A DNA stretch of 64,000 nucleotides from Desulfoscipio gibsoniae DSM 7213 (GCF_000233715.2 NC_021184.1:1582501-1646500); one strand, 5' to 3'; positions 1-9,832 are shown, numbered from the stretch's first letter. The notes: generated by a model not told the origin, from the sequence alone. Made by a program: numbers and translations.

Positions 1-435
1 TTACGTCTTGTTATTATAGGATCGATACTTCCCGATATTATTGACAAGCCCTTGGGCGGGATTATTTTTAAGGAAACCATTGGAAACGGGCGTATATACA
101 GCCACACGCTGCTCTTTTTGCTTTTTCTTTTAGTTGTGGCTGCCTACGTTTGGTCTAAATACAGCAAGCCTGGTATGTTGGTTGTAGCCGGGGGCTGTAT
201 CGTACACCATATTTTGGACGGTATATGGCTTTACCCTGGGACTTTCCTGTGGCCTGCCTACGGTTGGGCATTTCCAAAGGGAAACCCGGAGAACTGGCTT
301 CAGCTATGGCTAAATCTATTAACCGAACCGCGTTATTTTTTGCAGGAGGTGATTGGAGGTATCATCATAATTTGTTTTGTAAAAAATATAGTTTCCCGGC
401 GGCAGTTTGTTAAATTCATTGTAAACGGACGTTAA
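1..435 (+). CDS. Membrane-bound metal-dependent hydrolase-like protein, 5' end cut by window
   Basis: The frame is open from base 1 to the TAA at 433-435, so the gene starts before the window; about 144 C-terminal residues are present. An LPDIIDK motif near the first visible codons, a later SHT and an HHILDGIW motif, plus hydrophobic segments around the central LLFLLFLLVVAAYV stretch, resemble the membrane-bound metal-dependent hydrolases of the YdjM/DUF457 type, in which Asp and His residues lie near membrane helices. The family assignment is from memory; substrate unknown. It lies 10-20 bases upstream of the PHP-domain gene in the same direction and may share its transcript. Confidence 0.6.
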   Translation, partial: LRLVIIGSILPDIIDKPLGGIIFKETIGNGRIYSHTLLFLLFLLVVAAYVWSKYSKPGMLVVAGGCIVHHILDGIWLYPGTFLWPAYGWAFPKGNPENWLQLWLNLLTEPRYFLQEVIGGIIIICFVKNIVSRRQFVKFIVNGR

Positions 436-454
436 GAAAGAAGAGGTGTCTTTA

Positions 455-1288
455 TTGACAGGTTTTGCCGACTTGCACATTCACTCCACTACCTCGGATG
501 GGAAACTGAATCCCGCTCAGGTGGTAGCCCTCGGGAAGGTATTGGACTTTCAGTGCATAGCCCTTGCCGACCATGACAGTGTGGGCGGTATAGAAGAAGC
601 CCTGGCCGCCGGCGGCGAGCAGGGCGTCGAGGTGCTGCCGTGCGTGGAGCTTTCCACGCTGTACAACGGCGGCGAAGTCCACATATTGGGATACTTTATA
701 GACTGGCGTTCCGCTGTACTTCTCAACAAGCTTAAACAAATTATGGACTGCAGAACCGAACGGGCCATACAGATGGTGGATAAACTGGGGAAGTTGGGAC
801 TGGATGTCACCTGGGAAGAAGTAGCAAGCCGGGCCGGCTCCAGTTTTGTGGGCAGGCCTCATATAGCGCAGGTACTTATGGATAAAAAATACATCCGTGA
901 ACTCAAGGAAGCCTTCACCGAAGATTTTATAGGGAAAAACGGCAGGGCTTACGTGGAGAGGTATGAGATCAACCCCGATGAAGCCATAGAGGTGATCAGA
1001 AACTCAGGTGGAGTTGCAGTGCTGGCCCATCCCGGATTCTTCAAAAAACAGTTGAAACTGGATCGCGCTGATATTGAATACCTGGTGAGCAGGGGACTGC
1101 AGGGCGTAGAGGTTTATCATACCAAGCACAGTGTTGAGGATGTACAAAATTATAAGGCCATTGCGGAAAGTCTTAATTTAGCTATTACAGGCGGGTCTGA
1201 TTGTCACGGCGGTAACACGGGTGAGATATTGATGGGAAAAATTAAATTGCCATATGCTTATGTCGAGAAATTGAAGGAGCTACGATAA
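455..1288 (+). CDS. PHP-domain phosphoesterase (TrpH/YciV-like)
   Basis: A PHP metal-dependent phosphoesterase. The N-terminal DLHIHS, the following ADHDS, the mid-protein VLAHPG and the C-terminal GGSDCHG are the expected metal-binding motifs of the family. Relatives hydrolyse 3',5'-nucleoside bisphosphates or trim RNA 5' ends; substrate here is inferred only. The longest frame begins with GTG at 446, but the Shine-Dalgarno-like AGAGGTG at 442-448 is spaced correctly for the TTG at 455, which I prefer; this gives 277 residues. It follows the membrane hydrolase closely and precedes the GDP-mannose genes by about 70 bases. Confidence 0.85.
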   Translation: MTGFADLHIHSTTSDGKLNPAQVVALGKVLDFQCIALADHDSVGGIEEALAAGGEQGVEVLPCVELSTLYNGGEVHILGYFIDWRSAVLLNKLKQIMDCRTERAIQMVDKLGKLGLDVTWEEVASRAGSSFVGRPHIAQVLMDKKYIRELKEAFTEDFIGKNGRAYVERYEINPDEAIEVIRNSGGVAVLAHPGFFKKQLKLDRADIEYLVSRGLQGVEVYHTKHSVEDVQNYKAIAESLNLAITGGSDCHGGNTGEILMGKIKLPYAYVEKLKELR

Positions 1289-1357
1289 GTAGAGGGTTTG
1301 CATAAAAACCTCTTATAATGCTCCAATTAGATTCAAAACAAAAAAGAGGTGGTACTG

Positions 1358-2785
1358 ATGAAAACAATAATATTGGCCGGCGGGAGCGGAACCAGGTTGT
1401 GGCCCCTCAGTAGGGATAACTTTCCTAAGCAATTTTTAAAACTTAAGCGTATGGACAAGTCTATATTTCAAATGTCTTTTGAAAGGTGTCTTAAGTTAAC
1501 CGGCTTAGAGGAAATTTATATTGTAACCAATATAAACTACAAGTTCTGGGTTTTAGGGCAGATCGAGGAACTTGGATATAAATTTAATGAAGATCATATC
1601 CTGGTGGAACCGTCAGGTAAAAATACTTTACCTGCAATATATTATGGAGTAGTTGAAATACAAAAAGGCGGCGATGATATAGTTGCGGTCTTTCCCTCCG
1701 ACCACCTGATAGAGGATGATGATGGGCTAACCCGGGTTATAAAACAGGGTGAGCAGCTGGCCGATAAGCATGTCATTACCTTTGGTATTCATCCGAAAAA
1801 ACCACATACTGGGTATGGTTATATCAGACCCAAGGAACCTTTAACAGTCGGCTATTCAGTTGAGGAATTTAAAGAAAAACCGGATTTGGAAACTGCCCAA
1901 ATTTACCTGGAAAAGGGGTACCTGTGGAACAGCGGTATGTTCATGTTTAAAACAGATGTTTTCATAGAAGAGGTGAGGCAGTATTGCCCCGAGGTTTATA
2001 ATGCTTTTCAGCTAAGTGATATCAAGGAGGTTTACAATAATACAATAAGTATTTCCATTGATTATGGCATCATGGAGAAGTCCGGCAGGACGGCTGTCAT
2101 TCCAGTGGATATTAGATGGAGTGACCTGGGGAGTTTTGATACTTTTTATGAGAAGTTTTCAGGCGATGAAAACGGAAACATATCTTTTAGCGACGTTACG
2201 CTAATCAATTCCGTTAATAACCTATTATATACCAATGAAGATAAAGCGGTTGCAGTCATAGGTGCTGAGGATTTAATCGTCATAGATGAAAAAGACGCCT
2301 TGCTTATATGTAAAAAGGGATATTCAGAGAAAGTAAAAGATGTAGTTAATAAATTAAAGTCAACCAATGATCCCAAGGCGGACTATCACTTAACCACTTA
2401 CAGGCCGTGGGGGTCCTATACAATTTTGGAGGAAGGTTTTTTTTATAAGATAAAGCGGATTAGTGTTTTGCCTGGGAAGAAGCTAAGCTTGCAATTGCAC
2501 CACCACCGCAGCGAGCACTGGGTAGTGGTCAAAGGCACGGCCAAGGTGACTGTAAACGCTTTGGTGAAATTTGTGCGCAGCGGTGAGAGTACCTTTGTTA
2601 AATCAGGGTACAAGCACCGGTTGGAAAACCCGGGGAAAGTTATACTCGAAGTAATCGAGGTACAGCTTGGCCAGTATTTGGAAGAAGATGATATTATCAG
2701 GTTTGATGATGACTTTGGTCGGGTCGGAACCGATGATGCCGAGTCTGAACTAAACTCCTCCTATAAAGAAGTTGCTGTTCTGTAG
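1358..2785 (+). CDS. manC: Mannose-1-phosphate guanylyltransferase / mannose-6-phosphate isomerase (type II)
   Basis: Bifunctional enzyme making GDP-mannose from mannose-1-phosphate and GTP, with a C-terminal cupin of the type II phosphomannose isomerase kind. The N-terminus carries the nucleotidyltransferase signature GGSGTRLWPLSR with downstream PKQFL; FKEKPD is the sugar-phosphate motif; the C-terminal RPWGSY, LHHHRSEHW and VVVKGTA motifs (residues about 350-420) are typical cupin PMI motifs. Its 475 residues match the family length. The ATG at 1358 is chosen over the GTG at 1349 because AGAGGTGG at 1345-1352 is spaced for it. It heads a sugar-nucleotide set with a second guanylyltransferase and a phosphomannomutase. 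Confidence 0.92.
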   Translation: MKTIILAGGSGTRLWPLSRDNFPKQFLKLKRMDKSIFQMSFERCLKLTGLEEIYIVTNINYKFWVLGQIEELGYKFNEDHILVEPSGKNTLPAIYYGVVEIQKGGDDIVAVFPSDHLIEDDDGLTRVIKQGEQLADKHVITFGIHPKKPHTGYGYIRPKEPLTVGYSVEEFKEKPDLETAQIYLEKGYLWNSGMFMFKTDVFIEEVRQYCPEVYNAFQLSDIKEVYNNTISISIDYGIMEKSGRTAVIPVDIRWSDLGSFDTFYEKFSGDENGNISFSDVTLINSVNNLLYTNEDKAVAVIGAEDLIVIDEKDALLICKKGYSEKVKDVVNKLKSTNDPKADYHLTTYRPWGSYTILEEGFFYKIKRISVLPGKKLSLQLHHHRSEHWVVVKGTAKVTVNALVKFVRSGESTFVKSGYKHRLENPGKVILEVIEVQLGQYLEEDDIIRFDDDFGRVGTDDAESELNSSYKEVAVL

Positions 2786-2867
2786 AATAAAGACTAAGCA
2801 AATTTTTAAAAAAGTATTTGACACTATTTAAGCATAGCTCACATGATTAAGGGGGAATGGAAAAGGT

Positions 2868-3941
2868 ATGCCTTTTGTGGTGATTATGGCTGGCGGACGG
2901 GGGGAGAGGTTTTGGCTCCGTAGCCGGCTGGCGGCGCCCAAGCAATTTTTAAATCTCGTTGGCGACAAGACCATGCTTCAACTCACTGTTGAGCGGATGG
3001 TAGACTTGGTCGGAATATCCGACATATACATAGTGGCGGGTTCGGATTATAAGGATATCATCATGGAGCAGGTGCCGCACCTGCCGGAGGAAAACATTCT
3101 CATCGAGCCCTGCGGTCGGGATACCGCGGCTGCCATCGGGCTTGCCGCTTTGATTTTAGAGCGTAAGGATCCCCGGGAGGTCATGATTGTTCTACCGGCG
3201 GACCATTATATCAGTGACGTGCACTGCTTCCGGAAAGTGCTTAAGAGCGCGGTGGTGGCGGCCTGTTCGGGAGAGGAGATCGTTACCATTGGTATTGCTC
3301 CCCACAGGCCGGAGACAGGTTACGGCTACATTAGTCAGGGTGAAATACTTGATATTATTGCCGGAGTGCCTGTATACCGAGTTTTTCAGTTTCTGGAGAA
3401 GCCTGACTACGCAAAGGCTGTCAGGTTACTTGCATGCGGTAATTACCTGTGGAATAGCGGCATGTTTATCTGGCGGCTGGATTTAATTCGTCGACTAATT
3501 GAAAAACATACCCCACAACTTGCTCGGGGTCTGAATAAGATTGGACAGGCCATGGGGACGGGACAATATACGGCCGTACTGGAAGAGGTCTATGCGAAGC
3601 TACCAAGGATTTCGGTGGACTACGGTATTCTGGAAAAGGCGGATAGTGTTTTAGTGGTACCGGGGGATTTCGGCTGGGATGACATCGGCTCATGGATAGC
3701 CCTGGAGCGTTACGCTGAAAAGGATGAGCGAGGAAATATCATTGAGGGCCGGGGCGTAATGCTGGATACAAGCGATACCTTCATTTATTCCCCCGGCAAG
3801 ACGGTTGGTGTCATAGGGGTAGAGAATTTAGTCGTGGTAAATGACCGGGACAGTATCCTGGTCTGTCGCAAGGACCGGACCCAGGAGATAAAGAAAGTGG
3901 TGCAGGCTTTAAAGGATAAAGGCCTGGATGAAGTACTGTAA
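2868..3941 (+). CDS. Mannose-1-phosphate guanylyltransferase (short form)
   Basis: Monofunctional GDP-mannose pyrophosphorylase of 357 residues, without the cupin isomerase domain of the preceding gene. The N-terminal GGRGERFW with PKQFL, the VLPADHYI metal-binding motif, GYGYI, FLEKPD and NYLWNSGMF are all present. The signature reads FWLRSR instead of the usual FWP-SR, a small deviation close to the GTP site. It probably supplies GDP-mannose for cell-surface polysaccharide. The two guanylyltransferases share the same fold and order of motifs, so they are distant paralogues rather than a recent duplication. A GGGGGAA-type ribosome site precedes the ATG at 2868. Confidence 0.9.
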   Translation: MPFVVIMAGGRGERFWLRSRLAAPKQFLNLVGDKTMLQLTVERMVDLVGISDIYIVAGSDYKDIIMEQVPHLPEENILIEPCGRDTAAAIGLAALILERKDPREVMIVLPADHYISDVHCFRKVLKSAVVAACSGEEIVTIGIAPHRPETGYGYISQGEILDIIAGVPVYRVFQFLEKPDYAKAVRLLACGNYLWNSGMFIWRLDLIRRLIEKHTPQLARGLNKIGQAMGTGQYTAVLEEVYAKLPRISVDYGILEKADSVLVVPGDFGWDDIGSWIALERYAEKDERGNIIEGRGVMLDTSDTFIYSPGKTVGVIGVENLVVVNDRDSILVCRKDRTQEIKKVVQALKDKGLDEVL

Positions 3942-4056
3942 TGCCAAACACTATGTTATAAATTGGGGATATTCCTTTTCGAAAATCGTCAATGTCTAAG
4001 GGATTTAGATAATCTAAAAAGGTGTATCCCCTAACCTTTATAGGAGGAATCCCAAT

Positions 4057-5439
4057 ATGGTAACTGTTAATGAACATATTTTTCGCCAGTATGACATTCG
4101 GGGTGTGGCTGAACAAGATCTAACCGATGAAGTTGTAACACTTTTAGGCAAAGCTTTTGGAACTGTAGCTATGCAAAAGGGTTCATATAAAGTGTTGGTG
4201 GGGAGGGATAACCGTCTTAGCTCCGAACGCCTGCGGGACGCCCTAATAAAGGGGCTTATGTACGTGGGCTGCGATGTTATGGATATAGGCCTGGTGGTCA
4301 CGCCGATGCTTTACTATGCTAGAGTCCACTTTTGGGTTGATGCAGCGGTGATGATTACCGGCAGCCACAATCCACCGGATGAAAACGGTTTCAAGATGGC
4401 CCTGGGCGACGGGACCATTTACGGAGACGATATTCAAAAGCTTAAGGAATTGATGATGGCCGAAGAGTTTTCGGCCGCATCTGGAAGCCTTGAAATGGTA
4501 GACGCCATCACTCCGTACCTAAATATGTTAATGAAAAAAATAGAGGTTGGTCCACAAAAGTTAAAGGTGGCTGTGGACTGTGGTAACGGTACGGCTGGCT
4601 TGTTTGCTGAAAAAATATTGGAGAATTGGGGCTGCGAAGTAATACCGCTGTATTGTGAATCTGACGGCTCCTTTCCGAATCACCAACCGGATCCGGTGAA
4701 AACGGCCAACCTGGTGGAGTTGAGAAAAGTGGTGCTGGAGAAGGGGGCGGATCTCGGTGTAGCTTTTGATGGCGATGCAGACCGCATTGGGGTGGTGGAC
4801 GAGACTGGGAATATTATCTGGGGAGATACGCTGATGTGTCTTTACTGGCGGGAAATTATGCCAAAATACCCCGGAGCCAAGGCCATCATCGAAGTGAAGT
4901 GTTCCCAGGCTTTAGTGGACGAAGTGGAACGCCTCGGTGGAAAGCCTTTCTTTTACAAAACGGGTCACTCATTGATCAAAGCCAAGATGAAGGAAGTAGG
5001 TGCGGTCTTCACCGGGGAGATGTCCGGGCACATTTTTTTTGCGGACGAGTTTTACGGTTTTGACGATGCCTTTTACGCTGCCGGCCGCCTTTTTAGGGTC
5101 CTTTCCAATTCAGATATGCCGCTTTCAAAGATGCTCTCAGGTATACCGAGGTATTACTCTACGGCTGAAACCAGGGTTCCTTGCCCGGATCGGGATAAAT
5201 TTAAGGTGGTCAGCGGGCTGGCTCAGTGTTTTAAACGGGAATATCCAGTGGTTGATGTGGATGGGGCAAGGGTGCTCTTTGGCGACGGGTGGGGCCTGGT
5301 GCGGGCTTCTAACACCCAGCCCGTGCTGGTGGCTCGCTGCGAGGCAAAAACTGAAGAAGGAGTACAGCGCATTTGCTCTATTATGAAGGAAGCCCTAAAG
5401 GAGTTCCCGGAGGTTAAAGACTTTGAGTGGGAGTATTAA
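4057..5439 (+). CDS. manB: Phosphomannomutase / phosphoglucomutase
   Basis: Alpha-D-phosphohexomutase that interconverts mannose-6-phosphate and mannose-1-phosphate (and probably the glucose pair). The catalytic phosphoserine loop TGSHNPP lies at about residues 107-113, the magnesium loop DGDADR near residue 245, the sugar-binding GEMSGH near residue 325, and the phosphate-contact region RASNTQP near the C-terminus. The 460-residue length is usual for the AlgC/ManB family. A strong TAGGAGGAA site precedes the ATG. Together with the two upstream guanylyltransferases it completes the route from fructose-6-phosphate to GDP-mannose. Confidence 0.93.
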   Translation: MVTVNEHIFRQYDIRGVAEQDLTDEVVTLLGKAFGTVAMQKGSYKVLVGRDNRLSSERLRDALIKGLMYVGCDVMDIGLVVTPMLYYARVHFWVDAAVMITGSHNPPDENGFKMALGDGTIYGDDIQKLKELMMAEEFSAASGSLEMVDAITPYLNMLMKKIEVGPQKLKVAVDCGNGTAGLFAEKILENWGCEVIPLYCESDGSFPNHQPDPVKTANLVELRKVVLEKGADLGVAFDGDADRIGVVDETGNIIWGDTLMCLYWREIMPKYPGAKAIIEVKCSQALVDEVERLGGKPFFYKTGHSLIKAKMKEVGAVFTGEMSGHIFFADEFYGFDDAFYAAGRLFRVLSNSDMPLSKMLSGIPRYYSTAETRVPCPDRDKFKVVSGLAQCFKREYPVVDVDGARVLFGDGWGLVRASNTQPVLVARCEAKTEEGVQRICSIMKEALKEFPEVKDFEWEY

Positions 5440-5543
5440 GCTTTATTTGAAATTATAAATTGAGACTGTACTAACTTTAGAAAAAATATTGGTGAAGCCC
5501 GGGTGATTACAGTCAGATAATTCATAAACATGGAGATGAGAGT

Positions 5544-6731
5544 TTGTCTTTATTATTATTTTCAATTCAAAACGCCTTTCGTAAAAAAGCGGTGATGATA
5601 CTGGCCGTTCTTGGAGTAGCCTTTGGTATCGCGCTAATGACTTTTCTTTTGTCTCTGGTTGCAGGAATGGATAACCGGGCTGAGCGCACCCTTGGCGATC
5701 TTTCAAATAGAATCATGATTTCCGGCAGAGATGCGCTCTTCGGCGGCTTGTTTTTTGGTATGGGGACAACCCCTATACCTTTTTCTTATATGGAAACCAT
5801 TAAAAACATACCGCACGTGGAAAAGGTTTATGCACAGGTTTCAGCGATTATGCGCCCTTATAACGTAGAATACGACATGCCTTTTTATGGATATGAAACT
5901 CAAGATATATCAACTGTTACCAGCATACCTCACAACAAAATTATAGAAGGGACTGCTCCTGCAGATGATAAAGAGATTATCATTGGGGCCAGTCTTCAGA
6001 AGTACATGAAGTTTATTGATGCTCCTTATGAAATAGGAAATGTTTATCGTTTTATCGTTCCGGAGAAAGGACAGGCGAGGGTTCTGGAGCTAAAGGTTGT
6101 GGGTGTTTACCAGACCGGCAACGAAGTCTTGGACAGTGCTTTCAGCGGATCTGAACACCTGGCTAGAGATATTGGCAAGATACCGGTCGGAAAAGTATCT
6201 TCCATTAATATAACAGTGGATAAGATCGATAATTTGGAATCTGTAGCGCTGTCCATTCGGAACGAACTATCCGACAAAAAACCGGAAGTTCAAGTAGTGT
6301 TGCCCAATGAAGTGCTGAATCCGGTTAAAGACGTATTGGACATATTCGGCAGGTTTCTCATAGCAGTTTCCGTGGTGGCCGTGGTGGTCGGGGCGCTTAC
6401 CATCATGGTTGTGATGCTTTTATCCGTCATTAACCGCATACGTGAGTTCGGTATTCTGAAGGCACTGGGTTGGACCCCGGCTAATATTATCTTTCTGGTG
6501 ATGGTGGAGTCTCTGGTTATGAGCATGCTTGGAGCCGCCCTGGGGGTGGCCTTGGGCTACGCCGGCCTGGTTTTGGCCAGGGATTTGATAGCCTTGGATT
6601 TTGCCAACCTCACCCGGCAAACAGCGTTTTATGTAGGTCTGGCCGGTATTTTCATCGGTATAGTGGGGGGAATTTACCCGGCCTGGCGTGCCAAGGGAGC
6701 GGCGCCGGCGCGGATACTTCGTGGAGTATAG
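5544..6731 (+). CDS. ABC transporter permease, FtsX/MacB family
   Basis: Integral membrane permease of 395 residues. One membrane helix near residues 15-35, a large extracytoplasmic domain (about 40-255), then three helices clustered at the C-terminus (about 265-385) ending in the FtsX-type stretch with VVGALTIMVVML, EFGILKALGW and IVGGIYPAWRA. This is the MacB/LolC-type layout used in export of lipoproteins, lipids or peptides by mechanotransmission. The start is a TTG at 5544 with GGAGATGAGAG upstream. Its ATPase partner follows 20 bases later. The substrate cannot be read from sequence; the setting in a sugar-nucleotide block may be coincidental. Confidence 0.85.
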   Translation: MSLLLFSIQNAFRKKAVMILAVLGVAFGIALMTFLLSLVAGMDNRAERTLGDLSNRIMISGRDALFGGLFFGMGTTPIPFSYMETIKNIPHVEKVYAQVSAIMRPYNVEYDMPFYGYETQDISTVTSIPHNKIIEGTAPADDKEIIIGASLQKYMKFIDAPYEIGNVYRFIVPEKGQARVLELKVVGVYQTGNEVLDSAFSGSEHLARDIGKIPVGKVSSINITVDKIDNLESVALSIRNELSDKKPEVQVVLPNEVLNPVKDVLDIFGRFLIAVSVVAVVVGALTIMVVMLLSVINRIREFGILKALGWTPANIIFLVMVESLVMSMLGAALGVALGYAGLVLARDLIALDFANLTRQTAFYVGLAGIFIGIVGGIYPAWRAKGAAPARILRGV

Positions 6732-6750
6732 CTTATGGAGGTGCGTTTTA

Positions 6751-7419
6751 TTGGAGCCGGATGTGTTGATCTCTGGGAAAAACTTGACCAGGGTTTACGG
6801 GAAGAATAAGCTTGCGGTTAAAGTTTTGGACGTGAAAAGCTTGGAGATCCGGAGGGGTGAATTTATCGCGCTGACTGGTCCTTCCGGGTGCGGTAAAACC
6901 ACCTTGCTAAACCTTTTAGGTGTCCTGGACAGGCCCAGCGGTGGAGATATTATTTTTGAAGGAAAAAAGATTTCTGAACGGGATGAGGCTTTCCTTTGTA
7001 GATTTCGTCGGCAGAGGATCGGCTTTATTTTTCAGGCCTATCATTTGATTCCTACTATCAGCGCTTTAAAGAATGTAATGGTGCCTGCCTTCCCTTTGGG
7101 GAGCGGCAGATACAAGAGGCGTGCAATGGAACTGATCAGGCAGGTGGGCCTAGCGGGAAAGGAAGGGCGCAGGCCGGATGATCTTTCCGGTGGTGAGCAA
7201 CAGCGGGTGGCCATTGCCCGAGCTCTTCTGCTGGATCCGGATCTGATCCTGGCTGACGAACCCACGGGCAATTTGGACTCGGCTACCGGGGCGGAAATTA
7301 TGGATTTGCTGAAAACATTGAACCAAAAGGGTAAAACAGTGCTGGTGGCCACCCACGACCAGCGGGTGGCGGAAGGTTGTGGTAGGAATATAAGGATGAT
7401 GGATGGGCAGATAATCTAG
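6751..7419 (+). CDS. ABC transporter ATP-binding protein, LolD/MacB type
   Basis: ATPase partner of the preceding FtsX-type permease. Walker [11 protein letters not shown]-loop region [10 protein letters not shown], signature [15 protein letters not shown], Walker [13 protein letters not shown] and H-loop ATHD are all intact, in the arrangement typical of the LolD/MacB/FtsE subfamily. The reading frame is open back to 6688 inside the permease gene, but a GGAGGTG site at 6737-6743 points to the TTG at 6751, giving 222 residues, the family norm. Translational coupling with the permease is likely. Confidence 0.92.
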   Translation: MEPDVLISGKNLTRVYGKNKLAVKVLDVKSLEIRRGEFIALTGPSGCGKTTLLNLLGVLDRPSGGDIIFEGKKISERDEAFLCRFRRQRIGFIFQAYHLIPTISALKNVMVPAFPLGSGRYKRRAMELIRQVGLAGKEGRRPDDLSGGEQQRVAIARALLLDPDLILADEPTGNLDSATGAEIMDLLKTLNQKGKTVLVATHDQRVAEGCGRNIRMMDGQII

Positions 7420-7446
7420 GAACTAAGGTGAGTAGGAGGTAATTTC

Positions 7447-8364
7447 ATGAAAGTTCGTAAAGCAGTCATACCGGCGGCAGGTCTGGGCACAAGATTTTTG
7501 CCGGTAACAAAAGCATTACCAAAAGAAATGCTGCCTATAGTGGATAAACCTACAATTCAATATATAATTGAAGAGGCCGTGAATTCTGGTATAGAGGACA
7601 TTTTAATAATCACCGGCAGGGGGAAGTGGTCTATAGTAGATTATTTTGACCGCTCCCCTGAGCTTGAAGCCGCTCTTGGCGGGAAGGGAAAATCCTCACA
7701 ATTGAAAACCATTGTTCAATTAACTAAAATGGCAAATATTTACTATATAAGACAAAACAAGCCCCTTGGCCTTGGGCACGCCGTTTATTGTGCTAAATCA
7801 TTTGTTGGAGAAGAACCATTTGCTGTTTTATTAGGCGATGATATTATAAAAGCCCCTGTACCGGCATTAAGACAGTTAATAGAAGTTGCGGAGAGTTTTA
7901 ATTCCAGTGTAATAGGTGTAAGGGAAGTTCCAATTAGTGATGTTGGTAAGTATGGCATCATTAAGCCTGCAGAAGGCATAGGTTCCGTATACAGGGTAGA
8001 AGACTTGGTAGAAAAACCATCTCCTGAAGCTGCTCCTTCTAAATTAGCCATTATGGGACGATATGTTTTAAACGCGTCTATTTTTAAGTGTTTGAAAGAC
8101 CTTCCGGCTGGCGCCGGCGGGGAGATTCAATTAACTGATGCATTGAGGGTTCAATCTGGACTTGAACCTGTTTATGCTTATATGTTTGAGGGGATACGTT
8201 ATGATGCCGGGGACAAACTTGGGTATTTAAAAGCCACTGTTGAATATGCCCTTGAATCTTCTGAGCTAGGGGAACAATTTTCAAGGTATCTCGAAGATTT
8301 ATATCAGGAGCGCAGGAACCATACCCTTGCTTTGCAGGAAGTTGCCGCGTCAAGCGATATGTAA
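7447..8364 (+). CDS. galU: UTP-glucose-1-phosphate uridylyltransferase
   Basis: Makes UDP-glucose from glucose-1-phosphate and UTP for glycolipid, teichoic-acid or exopolysaccharide synthesis. The N-terminal AAGLGTRFLPVTK with PKEMLPIVDKP is the GalU/GtaB signature; the central LLGDDI, VEKPSPEAAPS and GRYVL motifs and the 305-residue length agree with the family. A TAGGAGGTAA ribosome site sits just before the ATG at 7447. It closes the sugar-nucleotide block, 27 bases after the ABC ATPase gene. Confidence 0.95.
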   Translation: MKVRKAVIPAAGLGTRFLPVTKALPKEMLPIVDKPTIQYIIEEAVNSGIEDILIITGRGKWSIVDYFDRSPELEAALGGKGKSSQLKTIVQLTKMANIYYIRQNKPLGLGHAVYCAKSFVGEEPFAVLLGDDIIKAPVPALRQLIEVAESFNSSVIGVREVPISDVGKYGIIKPAEGIGSVYRVEDLVEKPSPEAAPSKLAIMGRYVLNASIFKCLKDLPAGAGGEIQLTDALRVQSGLEPVYAYMFEGIRYDAGDKLGYLKATVEYALESSELGEQFSRYLEDLYQERRNHTLALQEVAASSDM

Positions 8365-8384
8365 ATAAACCTTTCCGGGCATAG

Positions 8385-8927
8385 TTATTGAAATTTTTGC
8401 CCCCGGTTGTAAAATTCTCTTTTTATGTCTTGCTTTTTACGCTGATATGCGTATCTGGCTTGTTTAATTAGGTCTAAAGGAAGGGAGTTTACTTGCAACT
8501 CCTTTTCCATTTGTGCTATATATCTGGTAAAATCCCGGTCACAATTTTCTTCCAGAAGCCTTAAACGCGGCAAATATTTTGAGGCTAGGGAGTAAGGGGA
8601 GTAATTAGGGTCTTTCGCTTTTAAAGCTTGGTATTCTTGGTAGGCGGACCGGGCAAGTTCAGATACCCCCTCATAGTAGTTATCTTCGACCTCAATAATT
8701 AATACCTTATACTTTCGGGCGATGATTAGTTCTCTTTGTTCCATCTGCTTAGGTAATTTTATTATTTCTTTATTATTTAAAAAAAAGTTGGCGTGCTGTT
8801 GTTTTACCTTCTGGGCTTCTATGTAACCAGGTAAAACTGTTCCCAGGTAGATCCCCAGGACCAGCGGCAGATGGACAGCAATAAATAATATTATGATTTT
8901 ATTGCGCACTTTTAAACCTCGCAACAT
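8385..8927 (-). CDS. Unknown membrane-anchored protein
   Basis: Not recognised. A 180-residue protein with one N-terminal hydrophobic segment (about residues 10-30, after positively charged LRGLKVRNK, so the rest is probably outside the membrane), followed by a charged, mostly helical region rich in Lys, Glu, Gln and Tyr. No cysteine pairs or catalytic motif are visible. It sits alone on the minus strand between galU and phoB and converges with galU only 20 bases apart. A sensor or envelope role would be guesswork. Confidence 0.55.
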   Translation of the reverse strand: MLRGLKVRNKIIILFIAVHLPLVLGIYLGTVLPGYIEAQKVKQQHANFFLNNKEIIKLPKQMEQRELIIARKYKVLIIEVEDNYYEGVSELARSAYQEYQALKAKDPNYSPYSLASKYLPRLRLLEENCDRDFTRYIAQMEKELQVNSLPLDLIKQARYAYQRKKQDIKREFYNRGQKFQ

Positions 8928-9124
8928 ACACTTTTTGTGTATTATGCCAGGTATAAGCTGGAGTTAATCATTAATTAAAGAGTAAAATCAATATTAATTT
9001 AGTCATAACTACCTTAGCATTATTAGGTTATCTATAGTATTATTAAGCTATTATCCCGTAAATTTAGTTTGGGCTCATAACTAATAAGTTTAATTTTTAG
9101 TCTATAGATGCTGGAGGTTGCTTT

Positions 9125-9820
9125 ATGCCGTATAAGGTATTAGTTGTTGATGATGAAGAATCGATAGTCAGGTTGGTAACATTTAATCTGGAAAAAGAAG
9201 GTTTCCATACACTGGTAGCAAACAACGGCAACGAAGCGCTTTCCAAGATTCATGCTGAACAGCCTGATTTAGTAATTTTAGACTTAATGCTCCCGGGACT
9301 TGACGGTCTTGAAGTATGCCGGCTTGTGCGCCGGGAGGGATTACCTGTAGCCGTGATTATGTTAACTGCAAAGGACCAGGAAATAGATCGTGTGCTGGGC
9401 TTGGAACTGGGAGCGGACGACTATATCACCAAGCCCTTTAGCCCCCGGGAACTGGTTGCACGGGTTAAAGCGGTCTTGAGGAGAACATCTACCCGTGAAG
9501 AAATACGCCAGCCAAGTGAAAGGATAAAAATTGGAACCTTGAACATAGATTCTGAGAGACACGAGGTAAAGGTCAACGGAAAGCAAGTGGAACTTACGCC
9601 CAAGGAATTTGAGCTGCTTGAATTTTTGGCCAGGAATGCAGGCAAGGTAATGACCAGGGACGTATTGCTTAACCATATCTGGGATTATACATATGATGGA
9701 GATACCAGGATTGTGGATGTACATGTTAGTCACCTGCGCGAAAAAATTGAAGCCAACCCCAAAAGCCCTGTTTACATCAAAACCGTGCGGGGCGTGGGTT
9801 ACAAGTTCCATGAAGAATAG
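9125..9820 (+). CDS. phoP: Response regulator, PhoB/PhoP (OmpR) family
   Basis: Two-component regulator of 231 residues. The receiver domain has the acidic pair in VVDDEE, the phospho-acceptor Asp in LVILDLMLPG (about residue 53), and the conserved Lys in DDYITKPF; the C-terminal winged helix includes ELTPKEFELLEFL, HIWDY, VDVHVSHLREKIE and TVRGVGYKF. The sensor kinase gene follows 12 bases later, and the convergent neighbour is pstSCAB-phoU with a Pho-box-like promoter, so this is most likely the phosphate-starvation regulator. A GGAGG site precedes the ATG. Confidence 0.9.
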   Translation: MPYKVLVVDDEESIVRLVTFNLEKEGFHTLVANNGNEALSKIHAEQPDLVILDLMLPGLDGLEVCRLVRREGLPVAVIMLTAKDQEIDRVLGLELGADDYITKPFSPRELVARVKAVLRRTSTREEIRQPSERIKIGTLNIDSERHEVKVNGKQVELTPKEFELLEFLARNAGKVMTRDVLLNHIWDYTYDGDTRIVDVHVSHLREKIEANPKSPVYIKTVRGVGYKFHEE

Positions 9821-9832
9821 GTAGATAAACTT

